DNA of 64,000 nucleotides from Aplysia californica (GCF_000002075.1 NW_004797639.1:456572-520571); one strand, 5' to 3'; shown: positions 43,857 to 56,436, counted from the stretch's first letter. Notes: a model not told the origin generated them from the letters alone. Made by a program: numbers and translations.

Positions 43857-43915
43857 ATAAGATAAGATAAGATACATCTTTATTGTCCAGATCCTGGCAC
43901 ATTGGTTTGGTGTTC
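43857..43915 (-). mobile_element. short (TTATC)n-tailed fragment
   Basis: ATAAGATAAGATAAGATACA TCTTTATTGTCCAGATCC; variant tail, followed by a (CA)n run. Confidence 0.5.
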
Positions 43916-43924
43916 CACCACAAA

Positions 43925-43980
43925 TAAACACACACACACACACTCACACACACACACACACACACACATGTGCACACACA
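43925..43980 (+). repeat. (CA)n microsatellite
   Basis: CA run with a single CT interruption. Confidence 0.95.
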
Positions 43981-44680
43981 AGTATCATGTGTCTGTATTG
44001 AAAGTAAGAAAAGGAAACCAACGGGTTGTAGTAATATTATGTCTAATTTATAGTCATGAAAAGATGCAATAGTATAACTATAACTCACTTAAGACTCTTA
44101 GAAATATACAAAGATATTGTATTTCATATTTTTCAGCTCATGTACAGGTCTTCCTTTTCCAAGAGGGCATTGATCACAAAACGTGTTTGATTAATTCATT
44201 CAGTACCATAATAACGACCAAAACTGCGTGCCGCGAGGGTAGCTACTAAAGAACTTTTGCCAAACTTTAATGCGTGGATTTGTCCCATGCTCTTGCTTTT
44301 TTCTGACGTGCAGAAGTCTACGTTTGCATGGTGGTTGTATTTGTTATACAGTAAGATAAGAGATATATTTGCTATTCGTCATTAAACTCTATTCATTTCT
44401 ATATGTGATGGTATTATTTTTTTCAGTATAGGTGCTCTGGGCCATTTTCAGTGATTTTTCAAAGATACACACTACATGAATAAATAATAGTTTTTACCCT
44501 TTGCATGGTCCTGAAGCAGATTTTCACTTTGGTACCAGTGGCACTGAGTGGGTTAAGTGTAATAGGATTTTTCTCTTAAATATGTAAATATTGTAAATTA
44601 GAAACGCATGCTTTGACTTGTACTGAGATGTGTATGCAAGCAGGTGGGGGTTAGAACGCATCTATTTTTTAATTTGGCAG

Positions 44681-45000
44681 GTCCTCTGTCTGTGTGCTGT
44701 GGATGTTAAAATATTGACTCAAATGTGCGATGATCTGGTTGAAGAAAATGGCGTTGGTTCTATCATTACCCCTGAGAAAGTCACTTTAGGCCGTATGTCC
44801 ACCAAAGCTGAAACGACCCAATTTTTTGTCCGGAAGAAGCTGTTCAGTCTGTGTGTTTCTGGCTTACGTGTTCTCCAACAAACTGGCAGTTTAGAAACGA
44901 CAGGACTTAACTATTGGCCAACTTAATTTGCCAGTTGTGTGTTCTTGATCATTGTCATAGCCTTGTCGCTGTACTTTTGGCCACCTTTTTCGTGAATAAA
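44681..45000 (+). other. candidate orphan terminal exon with polyadenylation signal
   Basis: Acceptor-like TTTTTAATTTGGCAG opens 81 codons (VLCLCAVDVKILTQMCDDLV EENGVGSIITPEKVTLGRMS TKAETTQFFVRKK.. LNYWPT, stop at 44924-44926). AATAAA follows at 44995-45000. Codon-like composition stands out from the flanks. No family recognised, no upstream exon found. Confidence 0.3.
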
Positions 45001-45436
45001 CTTGTACTAGTGTTTAAATATTTCTACTATCAGTTTTTTGTCTTCCATTTTTTCCAACTGTTCTCTTCAAACTCAAAGTAAGATCTGACTGAGTAACAAA
45101 TTCCACACTAGGTACTAGGTAGTAAGGTAGGCCTTTGCATGGCAGGCCACAGTCAAAGTCAAAGATGCCGTTTTTCCACAACCTCATCAATAAGTTACAA
45201 AGTTTGTATTCTCTACATGGAAAGACAAAATACACCTCTGGAACGAGTTTCTTTTCTGTTGTTTGTTTCAAACCAGTGACGTATTTAAAAGATATTTTCT
45301 TGCGCTTGCTTTTTGCGTGAAACTATATTGGTTAATTTGCCATTATGCAACTGACAAAATGATGTCACCAGCTCACAGAATTTTCAATGATTGCTAAGTT
45401 AAAAACCAGTGCTCCATTTCAACTATTGACGTGTCA

Positions 45437-45665
45437 GGCAGTTTCTGCTTGGTGGACACGCAACCTTACACAAACTTCCCTCACTTCACATGGGTGAGAA
45501 TAGGTACCTGGTTATAGACAGTGAAAGATCTTGTCAGTTTGTTTGCATTTTAGTGCATGTAATCTACAGCTTGCACTGTATGCTTCCTGGGAAGCCAAGA
45601 ATATTTTAAGTGTTCTAGGGTTTGCTTGATTAATAATCCAGTGGTGTCCACCTGACAGCAACCCA
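45437..45665 (+). mobile_element. SINE type B, partial
   Basis: Carries TCCCTCACTTCACATGGGTG and GACAGTGAAAGATCTTGTCA, ending near TTAATAATCCAGTGGTGT; diverged from the 48967 copy. Confidence 0.75.
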
Positions 45666-46159
45666 GATAAGAGAAACCTCTTCTCATTAGCAACAAATCT
45701 TTTATAACGGAATTTTCCTACAAAAATGAACCCTTATGCGTTGCGAGCGCTGTAAAACCCTCTACTATAAAAAATTTTTTTTTAAATTAACCGCTGTTTC
45801 AGTAGTAACCTTTTTCTCTAAAAGCAACCTCTGTTGCTATAAATTGTCTAACTGAAACAATTTGATTTTCGAAAACCGTGTGAACAGGGGGATTGACCCA
45901 TAATTTCAGTATGGGTGCATCCCTCCACTCCTGTTAATCTCCTCTCAACACCTGCTTATGTGAAAAACACATGATTATGACGCTGAGTACAGGAGTTCAG
46001 TTCATACCACACTGCGAAAAGCCCCCCCCCCCCCCACCTTCTTTCAAAGTCTTCCAGAGGAGGACAGTCTCTTGGCTGTTGTGCATAACCGGCTATTGTG
46101 CCTGGGCTCGCTGACTTTGCCTATGTTCTCACTTTCCATCATCATAATATGCGATTAGG

Positions 46160-46196
46160 ACCTTGTGTGTGTGTGGGGGGGGGGGGGGGGGGGACA

Positions 46197-46228
<32 letters not shown>
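46160..46228 (+). repeat. (GT)n-G run-(CA)n microsatellite
   Basis: GTGTGTGTGTG, an 18-base G run and a (CA)n run, so self-complementary ends around poly-G. Confidence 0.95.
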
Positions 46229-46231
<3 letters not shown>

Positions 46232-47954
46232 CCTCGAGAATTTAATCAACAGCAACAAAGGTTTGCTTCCCAAGAAGATTTCTTTTAGGCGTGCATCACT
46301 GTGGTTGTAAAGCGCATGGAGCATGCTGTAGAGTGTGAATATGTACTATATAAATATATATGCATTTATTTATTATATATCAATAATATCATGTAGGTGT
46401 GTCTAGTTTTCTTCTGTCATTAATTATCATCACCATCCTTAGGGTTCGTAAATTATATTTTTAAATTTGGATATATGGAAAGTAAAGGATGTTTGGTGTT
46501 GTTGTTTTTTTGTTAAATTAGAATTGTTTGCCTGTTGAGGAAATATAAAACAGATAGAGACTTATTTTATTATGCGAAGTTGATTGATTTACAGTGAATC
46601 AGTAAAATATGTACTTGACTGTGTAGTGTTGTGGCAGCATCTAAGTGTTAATGTTGTCCGCGTCCATCTTTGTGATGGCAAATTCAGATGATCAGGTCGC
46701 AGTGTGCTTGTGTCGTCTTTGCGAGAAGCCATGTTGTATTGGGTTTTAGTTGATAATAAAAGTAGCTCAAGAAAAAGTTGAATGAATGAGATTCGGTTTA
46801 TGAAGATGTTCCATGGTTTAGTTTGATCTCTGTACTGTAGGGTGAATTGTAACCTTATGCAGTTGCGAGCGCTGTAAAACCTTGCCTTATTAAAACAACT
46901 GAATTGTAAACAATCTAGTCTTAGCCGTTTATGTATACTTAATTGTGTTTAATAAGATTTTTTAGGGGGAATTTTTGTTCGTTTGTTTTGGTTTTGTTTT
47001 TGCTTTTTTGTCATCTGTTTTGCTCTGTAAAACTGCTGTTTTCAATGTCAGATTTTACTGCCTGCTCAGATATTTAGTTCCCAATGGTTTTGATCAATTC
47101 AGATTATTTACTCCCCTGTCCAAATATGTGTATGCTGCTCAAAATTAATTCAGTAACAGTTACTAACTACAGTCTCACACTCTCATACTCATAGCAGAAT
47201 TGGTGGGATGTCGAATTGTTTTCGTTATTTGCATGTTGTAAATACAAAGACTTTATTGTATACATGTATGTTAAATTGCTGAGCCTGAAAATCTGTGTGC
47301 GTGTTTCACTATGTGTGTGTTGGTTATTTGTGTGCCAGTCAGTGGTTTTACTAGTTTTAGGTATTTGTTTAAGTTTGAGCCTTAAACTTGACAGGAAGCA
47401 TGTTTTTTTTTGTTGGTTTAATACTGTTTAAAGTTTCAAAAGGACAACTCTAACTCTAAGGACTGAGGCAGAATCTTTTTTTCGCAAGATATTTTTGAGG
47501 AGGAACTTGGTCTAGTCAGTTCTTAATAATATACTGGCAGGTACTGGTTTGTGAAGGGTTAGGGTAGACATGAATCTTATATTTTTGACCGACACATTTT
47601 TCAATTTTCTTTGTTATTTGGGCGTAAGCTAGAATTAAAGAAAACGTCAATGCCTTGTTACTATATATTGTTTGCTCATGATATCGCTCAGTCAAACGAA
47701 AGCTTACGGTCATGTGCATGAAGCACTTTTGATTTTCATGTCGTCATATTATCACACGTACAACCTACTTTTTCATTGCTTAAGCTAGAGAAATCAACAG
47801 TTTTTATACATATATGTAGTAGATCTGCGGGTCTCTGTGCATTATAAATGACATCAGGTTGCTCTTCCTTGACTCTATAAGCATTGACTCTATAAGCAAC
47901 TTCATGTGTTGTGTTCTCATTTATGATAGTCTCACAGTTTTGTTTTGAGTTGGA

Positions 47955-48340
47955 AAGATAAGATAAGATAAGATAGTACTTTATTATCCCAGAGGGAAAT
48001 TTTCCTTGGCTGTACAGGACCGTAAAAACACATGCAGGTATACATAAACATATTTAAATCATATACATTACTCTCATTAAAATTCAATAATGAAAGGAGA
48101 AGTAAAGCTGACAAAATGTACATTTACATCAAATGCATCATTCAACCACATGCAGGAATTTAAATACTAGACCTTTGGAGTTATATACAGATACATACTC
48201 TAAGAGCAGCACACATCTATGCTCATTCTGACAAAAGCCTTATGCTAGATGGTAAAAAACTTCTTTTATACTATATCTTTCTTTCTTTGTTTTTGGAGGT
48301 ACATATCTGACGCTGCGTGATCTTTTGAGTTGGAAGGATT
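47955..48340 (-). mobile_element. LINE 3' fragment with (TTATC)n tail
   Basis: TAAGATAAGATAAGATAGTA CTTTATTATCCCAGAGGGAA tail; the distal part reverse-translates to a basic ORF2-like end (KRSRS..RYVPPKTKKERYS). Same family as 32482, 60415, 535 and 43857. Confidence 0.78.
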
Positions 48341-48444
48341 TGGAAGGAAATGTGAGTGACTGTTGCTCTACAAATGTTCCTGGGATGTGGCTAGTTTTTA
48401 ACAGAAATTGATAGCAAAAAAATGTTGTCAGTTGTTATTACTGT

Positions 48445-48628
48445 GGATGGTTGTTGAGTGCTTTAGTGTGGTTTGCTCCTTCTAACCTATCAAACATTTT
48501 ATTTCATTGTTTTTATCTCACCTCTTTCGGTTTTGTGTATTTTAGTAAGTTATCCTCTTGTATCACCTCGTATTTGCGGCACTTACATGACCTAATTGCT
48601 TTGCAGCTGGTGTAGAACTTTTATTAAA
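48445..48628 (+). mobile_element. SINE-like element type D, diverged
   Basis: TTTAGTGTGGTTTGCTCCTT..CCTATCAAACAT head and a degraded tail (CATGACCTAATTGCTTTGCA). Confidence 0.7.
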
Positions 48629-48786
48629 ACTAAGTGTTAAAGCCCACCACTTAAGTAAAGTGAAGGCTTTTAGGCCTGGCCCCTTGAACATACAAGGCCC
48701 ACAATCTGAGTCCCTGGGGGAAATTCCTAGATTTATTTTACTTTTACTGCTTCTTGTGCGTTGGCGTGCGTGTGCATGACGTGCAT

Positions 48787-48966
48787 TTATTGTCCCTGGG
48801 AAAGGCACATTGCACAAATTTTCCTCACTTCACCCAAGTGGAAACGGGTACCCGGCTATAGACAGTGAACGATCTTGTCAGTTTGATGGTGTTTGAGCGC
48901 ATGAAATTCGCAGCTCGCACTGTATGCTTCCGCAGAAGTCGAGAATGTTTCTGAGTGTTCTCAGAG
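48787..48966 (+). mobile_element. SINE type B, partial
   Basis: Shares TTGTCCCTGGGAAAGGCACA and the GACAGTGAACGATCTTGTCA body with the adjacent full copy, but lacks the tRNA head and the TAT tail. Confidence 0.8.
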
Positions 48967-49304
48967 GGTCTGCGTCGGTGGCCTAGTGGTTAGGCTCTCG
49001 GACTCGCAACCGTAAGGTCGTGGGTTCGAATCCCGTCAGGGGCCCGACGTTGTGTCCTTGGGAAAGGCACTTAACACGAATTTTCCTCACTTCACCCAGG
49101 TGGTAATGGGTACCCAGGTATAGACAGTGAAAGATCTTGTCAGTTTGATAGTGTTTGAGCGCGTGAAATCCGCAGCTTGCACTGTATGCTTCCCGGGAAG
49201 CTGAGAATGTTTCGGAGTGTTCTATGGTCTGCTGGGGTAATAATATAGTGTAAAGCGCATAGAGCCTGCTGTTGAGCGGGGATATGCGCTATACAAATGC
49301 TATC

Positions 49305-49335
<31 letters not shown>

Positions 49336-49340
49336 GTGGA
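48967..49340 (+). mobile_element. tRNA-derived SINE, type B, full length
   Basis: Head GGTGGCCTAGTGGTTAGGCT (A box) and GGTTCGAATCC at 49023-49033 (B box), central GTGTCCTTGGGAAAGGCACT domain, then GTAAAGCGCATAGAGCCTGC tail and a (TAT)n tail at 49305-49336, as in many marine-invertebrate SINEs with a LINE-derived 3' end. Partial copies lie at 48787-48966 (directly adjacent) and 45437-45665. Confidence 0.9.
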
Positions 49341-50619
49341 GAAGGGTAAAGTGGGGCAAGCTGCAGCACGCATGTACTTGAGACTGTATGGCTAATTTCC
49401 TTTCTGTTGCCAGTTGTGTCCATCCTTTTTAGGGCATCATTATGTTTTCCTGTTTAGCTACAGTTGTTTGTTTGTATTTCATTGCATATATGGTTGCTTT
49501 TAAGGACAAACGGGCAAACCCAGATTTCAGTGGTTTCCAGAAATCTTGACGTACACCAAAAGTGGGCATAGGAGAAGTTTGGTTTCATTGGTGTGTATTA
49601 TATTTGTTTGGTTTTAGAGGAAACTCCTTGTCTCTTAAATAAACTGAACAAGGGGCAAAAACTTAACCTTCGATTTTCCTATAACAACATTTTTCGTGTT
49701 AACCCCCTTGTGCTTAAACGCGACCTTATTATTATGTCACAGTATCATATTTATTTGTGGTCACTGTAAAATGTACGCAAGTGTCAAAGTGTTATCATTA
49801 ATTTAATAATATTGTCTTTTTTTCCCCCGTTTTCATTGATGTGGTTTCCTTCAGTCATGATTTTTGGTACTGTATGCTCTGTTGTTATGGTGGGTTTATC
49901 TGCTTTGGTTGGTTGTGTAATCTTCCGTTTGAAGTTTTGAGCTTCCTTTAGTGGCTGATGATTGCATCTGCAATGTTTTTGATGGAGGGGAGGAGGGTGA
50001 AGGGATACGTGCTTATAGTTTTCATAATTTTGTTTTTATTGATTTATTCATCTCCTTTGTCTTCATTATGTTCTTGACCTTCCTTTTATAACAGGGGTTG
50101 GCGACCTCTGGTTCCATGAGGGTTTGGGCCTGGCCTAATGCCTCTCTACACTTTACCATAGCTCCCCACTGTCCCGGGCCATCCGTGTTTTGTAAAGATT
50201 TTTTTGAAAAATCGCTGTTGTCCCGGAAATACGGATTTTGACCGACAGTCCCGGTAAATAAAAACTTGGCAAGCGTACTTCTAAAACAGAAAAATTAGCC
50301 TTCTGTTGCTCGGGAAAATGATGAAAATTCGGGAGATTCCCGAAAAATTCAGGAGAGTTGGCAGGTGTGCAGTTTCGACAAAGTCAGCTGATACGCATGC
50401 GCGGCGCTCGGCTTCTTCATTCGTTTGAAAAGATGGCGTCAAAACGTTCGGCCATGAGTTCTAAGTCCGACTCTGGACCAAGTAAAGCAAAGAAACCGAA
50501 AAGGCAGCAAGTTTTACTTGACAAATACAAGGTGTCCCTGATAATTAGTCAATCAATGTCCCTGATTTTGAGCAAGGCTGTCCCTGATAGCCACAGAGAG
50601 GGGTGGGTAGCTATGCTTT

Positions 50620-50982
50620 ACGTAGTTAAAAAAGTCTGGTCTGATAAGCTTTATCGCGAATATCGTATTATAGTATCATTCGTTGCAGCAATACACTTCG
50701 TGACTGGTTTTTGAGAAGAGCTCAGTACGATGTATACACATACGTAGTAAAAAAAGTCTGGTCTGATAAGCTTTATCACGAATATCGTATTATAGTTTCA
50801 TTCGTTGCAGCAATACACTTCGTGACTGGTTTTTGAGAAGAGCTCAGTACGATGTATACACATACGTAGTAAAAAAAGTCTGGTCTGATAAGCTTTATCA
50901 CGAATATCGTATTATAGTTTCATTCGTTGCAGCAATACACTTCGTGACTGGTTTTTGAGAAGAGCTCAGTACGATGTATACA
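50620..50982 (+). repeat. tandem repeat, 122-bp unit, 3 copies
   Basis: TCTGATAAGCTTTATC starts at 50640, 50762 and 50884; units nearly identical. Inside the hAT-like element. Confidence 0.95.
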
Positions 50983-50985
50983 AAT

Positions 50986-51070
50986 CATTGGGGATGAGAT
51001 GTCCATCATCGGGGATGAGATGTCCATCATCGGGGATGAGATGCCATCATCGGGGATGAGATGCCGACAT
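50986..51070 (+). repeat. tandem repeat, 20-22-bp unit, 4 copies
   Basis: CATCGGGGATGAGATGTC units directly after the 122-bp array. Confidence 0.9.
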
Positions 51071-51452
51071 CCTTGTAATATGCATTTCCACACAGTACAT
51101 CTTTTATCTTACAAGTTTGATTGCACTAACTGACTGAGAGAGTTAGGCTAGAAAATTAGATGGGAAGGAAACAAACGGTTTTTATTTGTGTTATTGGATT
51201 TCAATTTAATAGAACTAGCTATTAAGAAATATCAAAGTTAATGACATTTGCATATATATATTAAAATTTATTGTGTAATTAAAAGTTATTAGTGTCATTA
51301 CATGCACTGCTTTTTTTCAAACGATTCATAATTCTCTCTTTGACACCTGGGGGGGGGGGGGGGGGGGGGTTCAGCTTAGAGTTAGAGGGCTTTCTCTGAG
51401 CTCCAATGTGGCATAACTGGCTGAAAAGGTTGCGGACCCCTGTATTTTAGTA

Positions 51453-52054
51453 CAGTGTAGCTTCTCTATAACAACCTTCAATATAACGACATCCTCTGTG
51501 TAGCGACATGGTGCCCAGGTCCCAATTTTATCTTTATATGTGTCACAGCGCCGTGGAATCAGGCGCTCGTCAATTTTTGGGCATGTGGAGTTAATGGTGT
51601 CAGCTTAGAGCTTGTTAATTTGCCTTGTTTTGGATGGAAAAAGTACCAATCTACCTTGGAAAAAGAAGTCTAGATATTTGCCATTGACGGATGCCGGGGT
51701 CACCTGGTTTCAGAGGTAAAATTAATGAGAAAATGGCCACCAAAGTTTGATGACTTCCAAAGCTTGAGAGGCCTTGAAAACGGAAAATCTGCAATTTTTG
51801 TTCCCTTAATCAGCGTTTTTCAGTAAAATCCACACAGAAATGTGTTTTTAAATGGACACAAGAGGTTGTGAGCCAGAAACCAAAATTCAAGAAGAATTTT
51901 GCTACTTGTGTAAAAATGCCTTTTTCTTCTATTTCATTATTTTGACGAGCGCCTGATTCCACCATGCTGCCTCACATATAATAATTTTTTGTTTCCTCCC
52001 TATAACGGCTTTTTTTTCTGGTCCAAGTGATGTGGTTATAGAGAGACTGCACTT
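51453..52054 (+). mobile_element. pogo/Tigger-like MITE
   Basis: CAGTGTAGCTTCTCTATAAC at the left and the reverse complement of AGTGCAGTCTCTCTATAACC at the right, each next to TA. Short non-coding element typical of pogo-type derivatives, holding a MITE-1 insertion. Confidence 0.7.
51533..51985 (+). mobile_element. MITE-1 copy nested in a pogo-like element
   Basis: CCGTGGAATCAGGCGCTCGT left, GACGAGCGCCTGATTCCACC right. It lies wholly inside the TA-flanked element at 51453-52054. Confidence 0.85.
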
Positions 52055-53681
52055 TATTCTTTTAGCTTTAACTTTGTGAACCAAGAGTAGTTTTCTTCAC
52101 TGTGATGTGAGTGGTAAAGCAAATGAGGAAAGAAAAGTTTCATCCTGTTTATCATAAGCTCTTGTTCTGCTGGGTTGGGGTTTTTTTATAATTAGTTTTA
52201 GATTGGTCAATTATTTGGAGGACTTATCTCAGTTTCCCCATCACTATTTTTTTTTTTTTTTTGCTGAGGGAGGAAGAAATGTTTAAGATGTGGTGCTGGT
52301 TAGGGGAATTAATTTTTCACTCAAATTTGAACCATGCACTCCCATGTGGTGGCCAACTTAGTTCAAGATGGACTGCACCTTCATGGCCAGCACTGATATG
52401 GGGGGGGGGGGGGGGGAGACTTAAACTTAATGGAACCTCCTCAATTTTTCTGAAATGAGGAAGAGTGCTATGGTACTTTTTAGTCCTATCAGTTTAATGG
52501 AGTACTCTATTAGCATCAGTTTATTAAGAGGTGGGGAGGGGGGGGGGGCGGCAGCTGAAGGCTGTCTTGCTTATTAGTAGATCAAATGTTACCAAATTTC
52601 ACACTTATAACTATCCTAAAAAGGAGTCTTAAAATCCGCAATTAAATTTGAGATAAAAGTTTCATTTGCACGGATACGGCGGCCATTTTAGATTTTGTTG
52701 ATATGTCTTACGTAATTAATACCGCACTAATTTTTCATGGAAATAAATTGTTTTTTGGCATGCATCTTGGCAAACAATAGATCTACGCTTAACGTACTAG
52801 AAAATATTTTATGAATGTTTCCTGTGGTAGTATTCACGTTGGCAAAAACCTGTGAAAATCCAAACTCCAAACATCACCAACAAAAAACTATTCAATTTCA
52901 ATAGATCAACAATTCATCACACAAATTTTTAGTATTTCATTTTTTCTTCATTCTGTGAAAATTTCATGAAAAATGGTGGAGTTAATTTTAAAAAAGTAGC
53001 CTATATAGACAAACTACGTTTCGAGAAAGCAGGCGATAATGAAAAATAAAAGATTGACCTTATGGGGAAATGGTGGTGACAAACATGCCGGATATGGAAA
53101 GAAACAAGGCCTTAGGGGGCTCTTTTGGGATGAAATAGTTGTTAGAGAAGGTTGAAGAAGCTAAAAATCCCTTCAACTTAAAATCCATTGTTTTGAGCTG
53201 AATTGGGACTTTCGGGGGGCCTCCTCTCCCCCCCCCCCCCCCCCATAAGATAAGATAATACTAATAGAGTACTGTGTCAAAACCCAGAAGGTGACCATAA
53301 TGGATAATGTCAACTGGTCTTAAATCATTGCTGCTATATGTACTATTGTTTGAATGCTGATTCTGTGAAATTGTGAGGGTATATCTTTCATGTTCTGGAC
53401 TGGAGATTATATCCAGATGTATTTGTGAATCTGCAGAACATTGGCGTGATGATATGGTGATGGCGTTACCTACCCAACTCCGTTGTATTGTTTTGAATGT
53501 ATTTCCTTTCTGACCTCACAATTTTCCCTGATATTAGTTTTTTGACTATGTACAAGTAATATGAATTATAATAATGGTGGTAGTCTTGTCAAATACCACT
53601 GATGTGTAGTAAATTCTTGCAGCCAAGTTTAAGTCTTCTTTGGATTTATTCATCTTTGGCCTGGAAGTATGTGCACATTCT

Positions 53682-53858
53682 CAGTGGGTGGTTGACGTGT
53701 GCTCTGGTGTGGTCTTCTCCTTCTTTCCTATCAAACATCTATAGTCCTTATCTCTCCTCCTTCTTTTTGTTAATGTTTATTACTCTCTGGTAACACTTCT
53801 AATCTTCTGGTGCTCATATGACCTTATGCAGTTGCAAGCGCCGTATAAGCTCTCCTAA
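53682..53858 (+). mobile_element. SINE-like element type D
   Basis: GCTCTGGTGTGGTCTTCTCC, TTGTTAATGTTTATTACTCT and tail GACCTTATGCAGTTGCAAGC GCCGTATAAG. Confidence 0.85.
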
Positions 53859-53865
53859 AACTTGT

Positions 53866-54318
53866 AAAAGGTCCCGGGTTTGAATCCAGGTAGCGACAGA
53901 AACATTTTCTAATAAAAAAACTGTCTCCTTTCACCTCCTTTCCTGCTCTCTAGCAATTTTCTGTCGTCTGCTTTCATCTCCACTTTCTACCCCCACCCTC
54001 CTTTGCCCCCTCCTCTGTACTCCTGACTCTTTCTGCAGCCTTTCAACTGATACTCCTTGGCTCCTTCTTACTGCTGTCTTTCAGCCACACCCCTGACCCT
54101 TTGGTAGGGAAGGTCTACACCTAGCCTTTTCGGACAATGACGAAAAATCTCGGAGGTTGCGGGTGCAATTTGCGCACCTTAAAGATCCCTTGGTGGTCTA
54201 AAATGGATAAAAGTAGGCTTCAGCCGCTACCCAAGCAAAATTGAAAATTTCCTACCTACTGAATATGTTTGGTGTGTTCCGCGCTCATATGACCTTACGT
54301 AGTTGCGAGCGCCATGAC
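53866..54318 (+). mobile_element. tRNA-derived SINE, type C
   Basis: Second copy of the 7236-7727 element, starting within the tRNA-like part (GGTCCCGGGTTTGAATCCAGG) and ending GACCTTACGTAGTTGCGAGC GCC. It follows directly on a type D element at 53682-53858 in the same orientation. Confidence 0.85.
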
Positions 54319-55324
54319 ACTTATCAAAGAAAAAACCCCCCAACTTATATGACCTTATTGTGTTGCAAGTGCAGAACGGGTGGTTGGAAGCGCCACTGGC
54401 AGGTCCTACTTCTTTGCTGTTGTTTCTGTCTGTCTGTCTGACTTTTCCCCAGCAATAAATGACCATTATTGTGTCAATGTGCATCTCTTTACACAAACAA
54501 CAAGCAAGTGCTATAAAACACGTACATGTACTAAAGTTAGAAAGCATATTCTCATTTGTGTACAATGTATGGTAATCTTCGGGCTCTGCATTTTCTACTT
54601 TTGCTTTTGTCTTGCTACTGTCCTGATCTTTTCTTGGTAAAATGTGGCTACTTTTGTATCCCAGTTATTAACAGAGGTGCTGATGTTCCAAATAAATCAG
54701 GAAACTTCTGCAATTGTCTGGTTTCTACCTGATTTCCGGTCAATCGTCACAAAAATAATGGTGTTGTTAAACAATATTATATTCAGAAACTTTGAGTCCC
54801 TGTGGGAGTGTGTCCAAATGGTTTTAAAAAAGTGATGGATTTATTTCGTAGCCTGTGTTTTAACTACAGCTCAACAGATGTTTTCTCCTTAAGAATGGAT
54901 TTGCTCAACTGAAATGAACACAAGATGAAACAAGCTTTTTAAAAAAGATTTTATTCCTTTTGACATGTGTAACACCTCAGGTTCACATCTAATTATCTTG
55001 CTAACCAATCATAATCATCATAAATGATAAACGTGCAAAACAGAAAACATCACAATATAAAAATAATATCACCTGGTCTTGTTCAGCTCTCCTTCTTCGG
55101 ATATGATTCAATGTAATCAAAGATGTGTGATTACTTTTATTTCATCCAAACTTGTGATAAAAATTTATAAATCTACGTATGTACCGGGTAGTTATCGTGA
55201 AACTATTAAAGTGGAGAGTAGATCTATAGTCAAGGCAGTAAAAAAATGTTTGATTGATATCATGATGGATTGTCTATTTTCACCTTGACTGAAAATGGTA
55301 AAGCTCAAAATGCTGCTTTGTAAA

Positions 55325-55768
55325 TTGTATTGTGGCATCGTGGTGAAATGAGACACTCGTCAAAGCAACAAAGTTAAAGAAATCTGCATTTTTCCGACGG
55401 TTTGTGTCAAATATTTCTTTTTGGACTCAACGCCTTGAATGTCCAATTAAAAACAAATTTCTGAGAGGATTTTACCGAAAATCATAGATGAACGGTACAA
55501 AAACTGTAACTTTTCAGTTTCCAAGGACTCTCAAGCAATAGAAATTACCAAACTTTGGCAGCCATTTTCTCAGTAATTTTACCTCTGAAACCAGGCAACC
55601 CTCATCTCCTTCTTTCGCAAATATCTTTACGTCTATTTAAAATAGATTGATTTTTTTTCACCAAAAGAAAGGCAAATGAACAGGCTCTACTAAGGTGACA
55701 CATGTATCAATAACCCCACAAGCCCTAAAATTGACGAGCGCCTGATTCCACCCAATCGTGCCACATAT
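55325..55768 (+). mobile_element. MITE-1 copy
   Basis: GCATCGTGGTGAAATGAGAC left; GACGAGCGCCTGATTCCACC right; the internal ACCTCTGAAACCAGGCAACC stretch is shared with the other copies. Confidence 0.85.
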
Positions 55769-56436
55769 GGTCTGGCTCTTTGCCATAGCAGTCAAATTTT
55801 CAATTTATGATTCCTTCACGCAGAAATTATTTTATGGAGTATCCCTCATCTCTAGCTGAGACTGAGATGCTCCAGTATCCCACCCAGCCCTCAAAATACT
55901 CTAAATTGTGTTGAAGGGAGTGTAAAACATCTGCCTAATCACAATTAAGCACAGTTAAGTTTCTTGTTTCACAAACATGGGACTAAAATTCTCTCTTTGA
56001 CGAAATGTTTGCCAGAGCCAGCATCATTCTTCAGACCAACAGTGACGGCACACATTAGCAGATGGCACGAAAATAAAACTAACAGGAACAAGAGCAGTAA
56101 AGTCAGAAGAAACTGTTGGGAGGAAAGTTCAAGATTAGTAGCAAGGATGCATTTAAGATCCAGAAAAACAACATCCATTTTCTTATAGAGAGCTTACTTC
56201 TAGTTCTAGTTGTATTCCACTCCCCCCCCCAAAAAAAAAAAACAACCCTTTTTCCATTAATTATGTATCCAAAGGAGAGGAATTAGTCCAGTCAGAGAAC
56301 TCCTTGATATTGTAGAGAGCTAGAGAACACTTTTGTTGCATATATGCCATCAACATTGCTTATTTTGTAAACCTTTCTTCTTGCGTGTGTCGAGAACCTG
56401 AAGTGGGGAAAGTAGAAAAAGTAAAGTTTGTTTCAG

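Larger units (their letters stand above)
50092..51442 (+). mobile_element. hAT-like non-autonomous element with internal satellites
   Basis: Starts CAGGGGTTGGCGACCTCTGG and ends (reverse complement) CAGGGGTCCGCAACCTTTTC, the CAGGGGTCGGCAACC terminus typical of hAT elements. A short frame at 50432 (MASKRSAMSSKSDSGPSKAK KPKRQQVL) resembles the N-terminus of hAT transposase/ZMYM-type proteins. Clear 8-bp TSDs are not evident. Holds tandem repeats (50620-50982; 50986-51070). Confidence 0.75.

Noticed and set aside
48980-49050. Functional tRNA gene
   Set aside because: A and B boxes are present but the sequence continues into a SINE body and TAT tail; no convincing acceptor stem or terminator.
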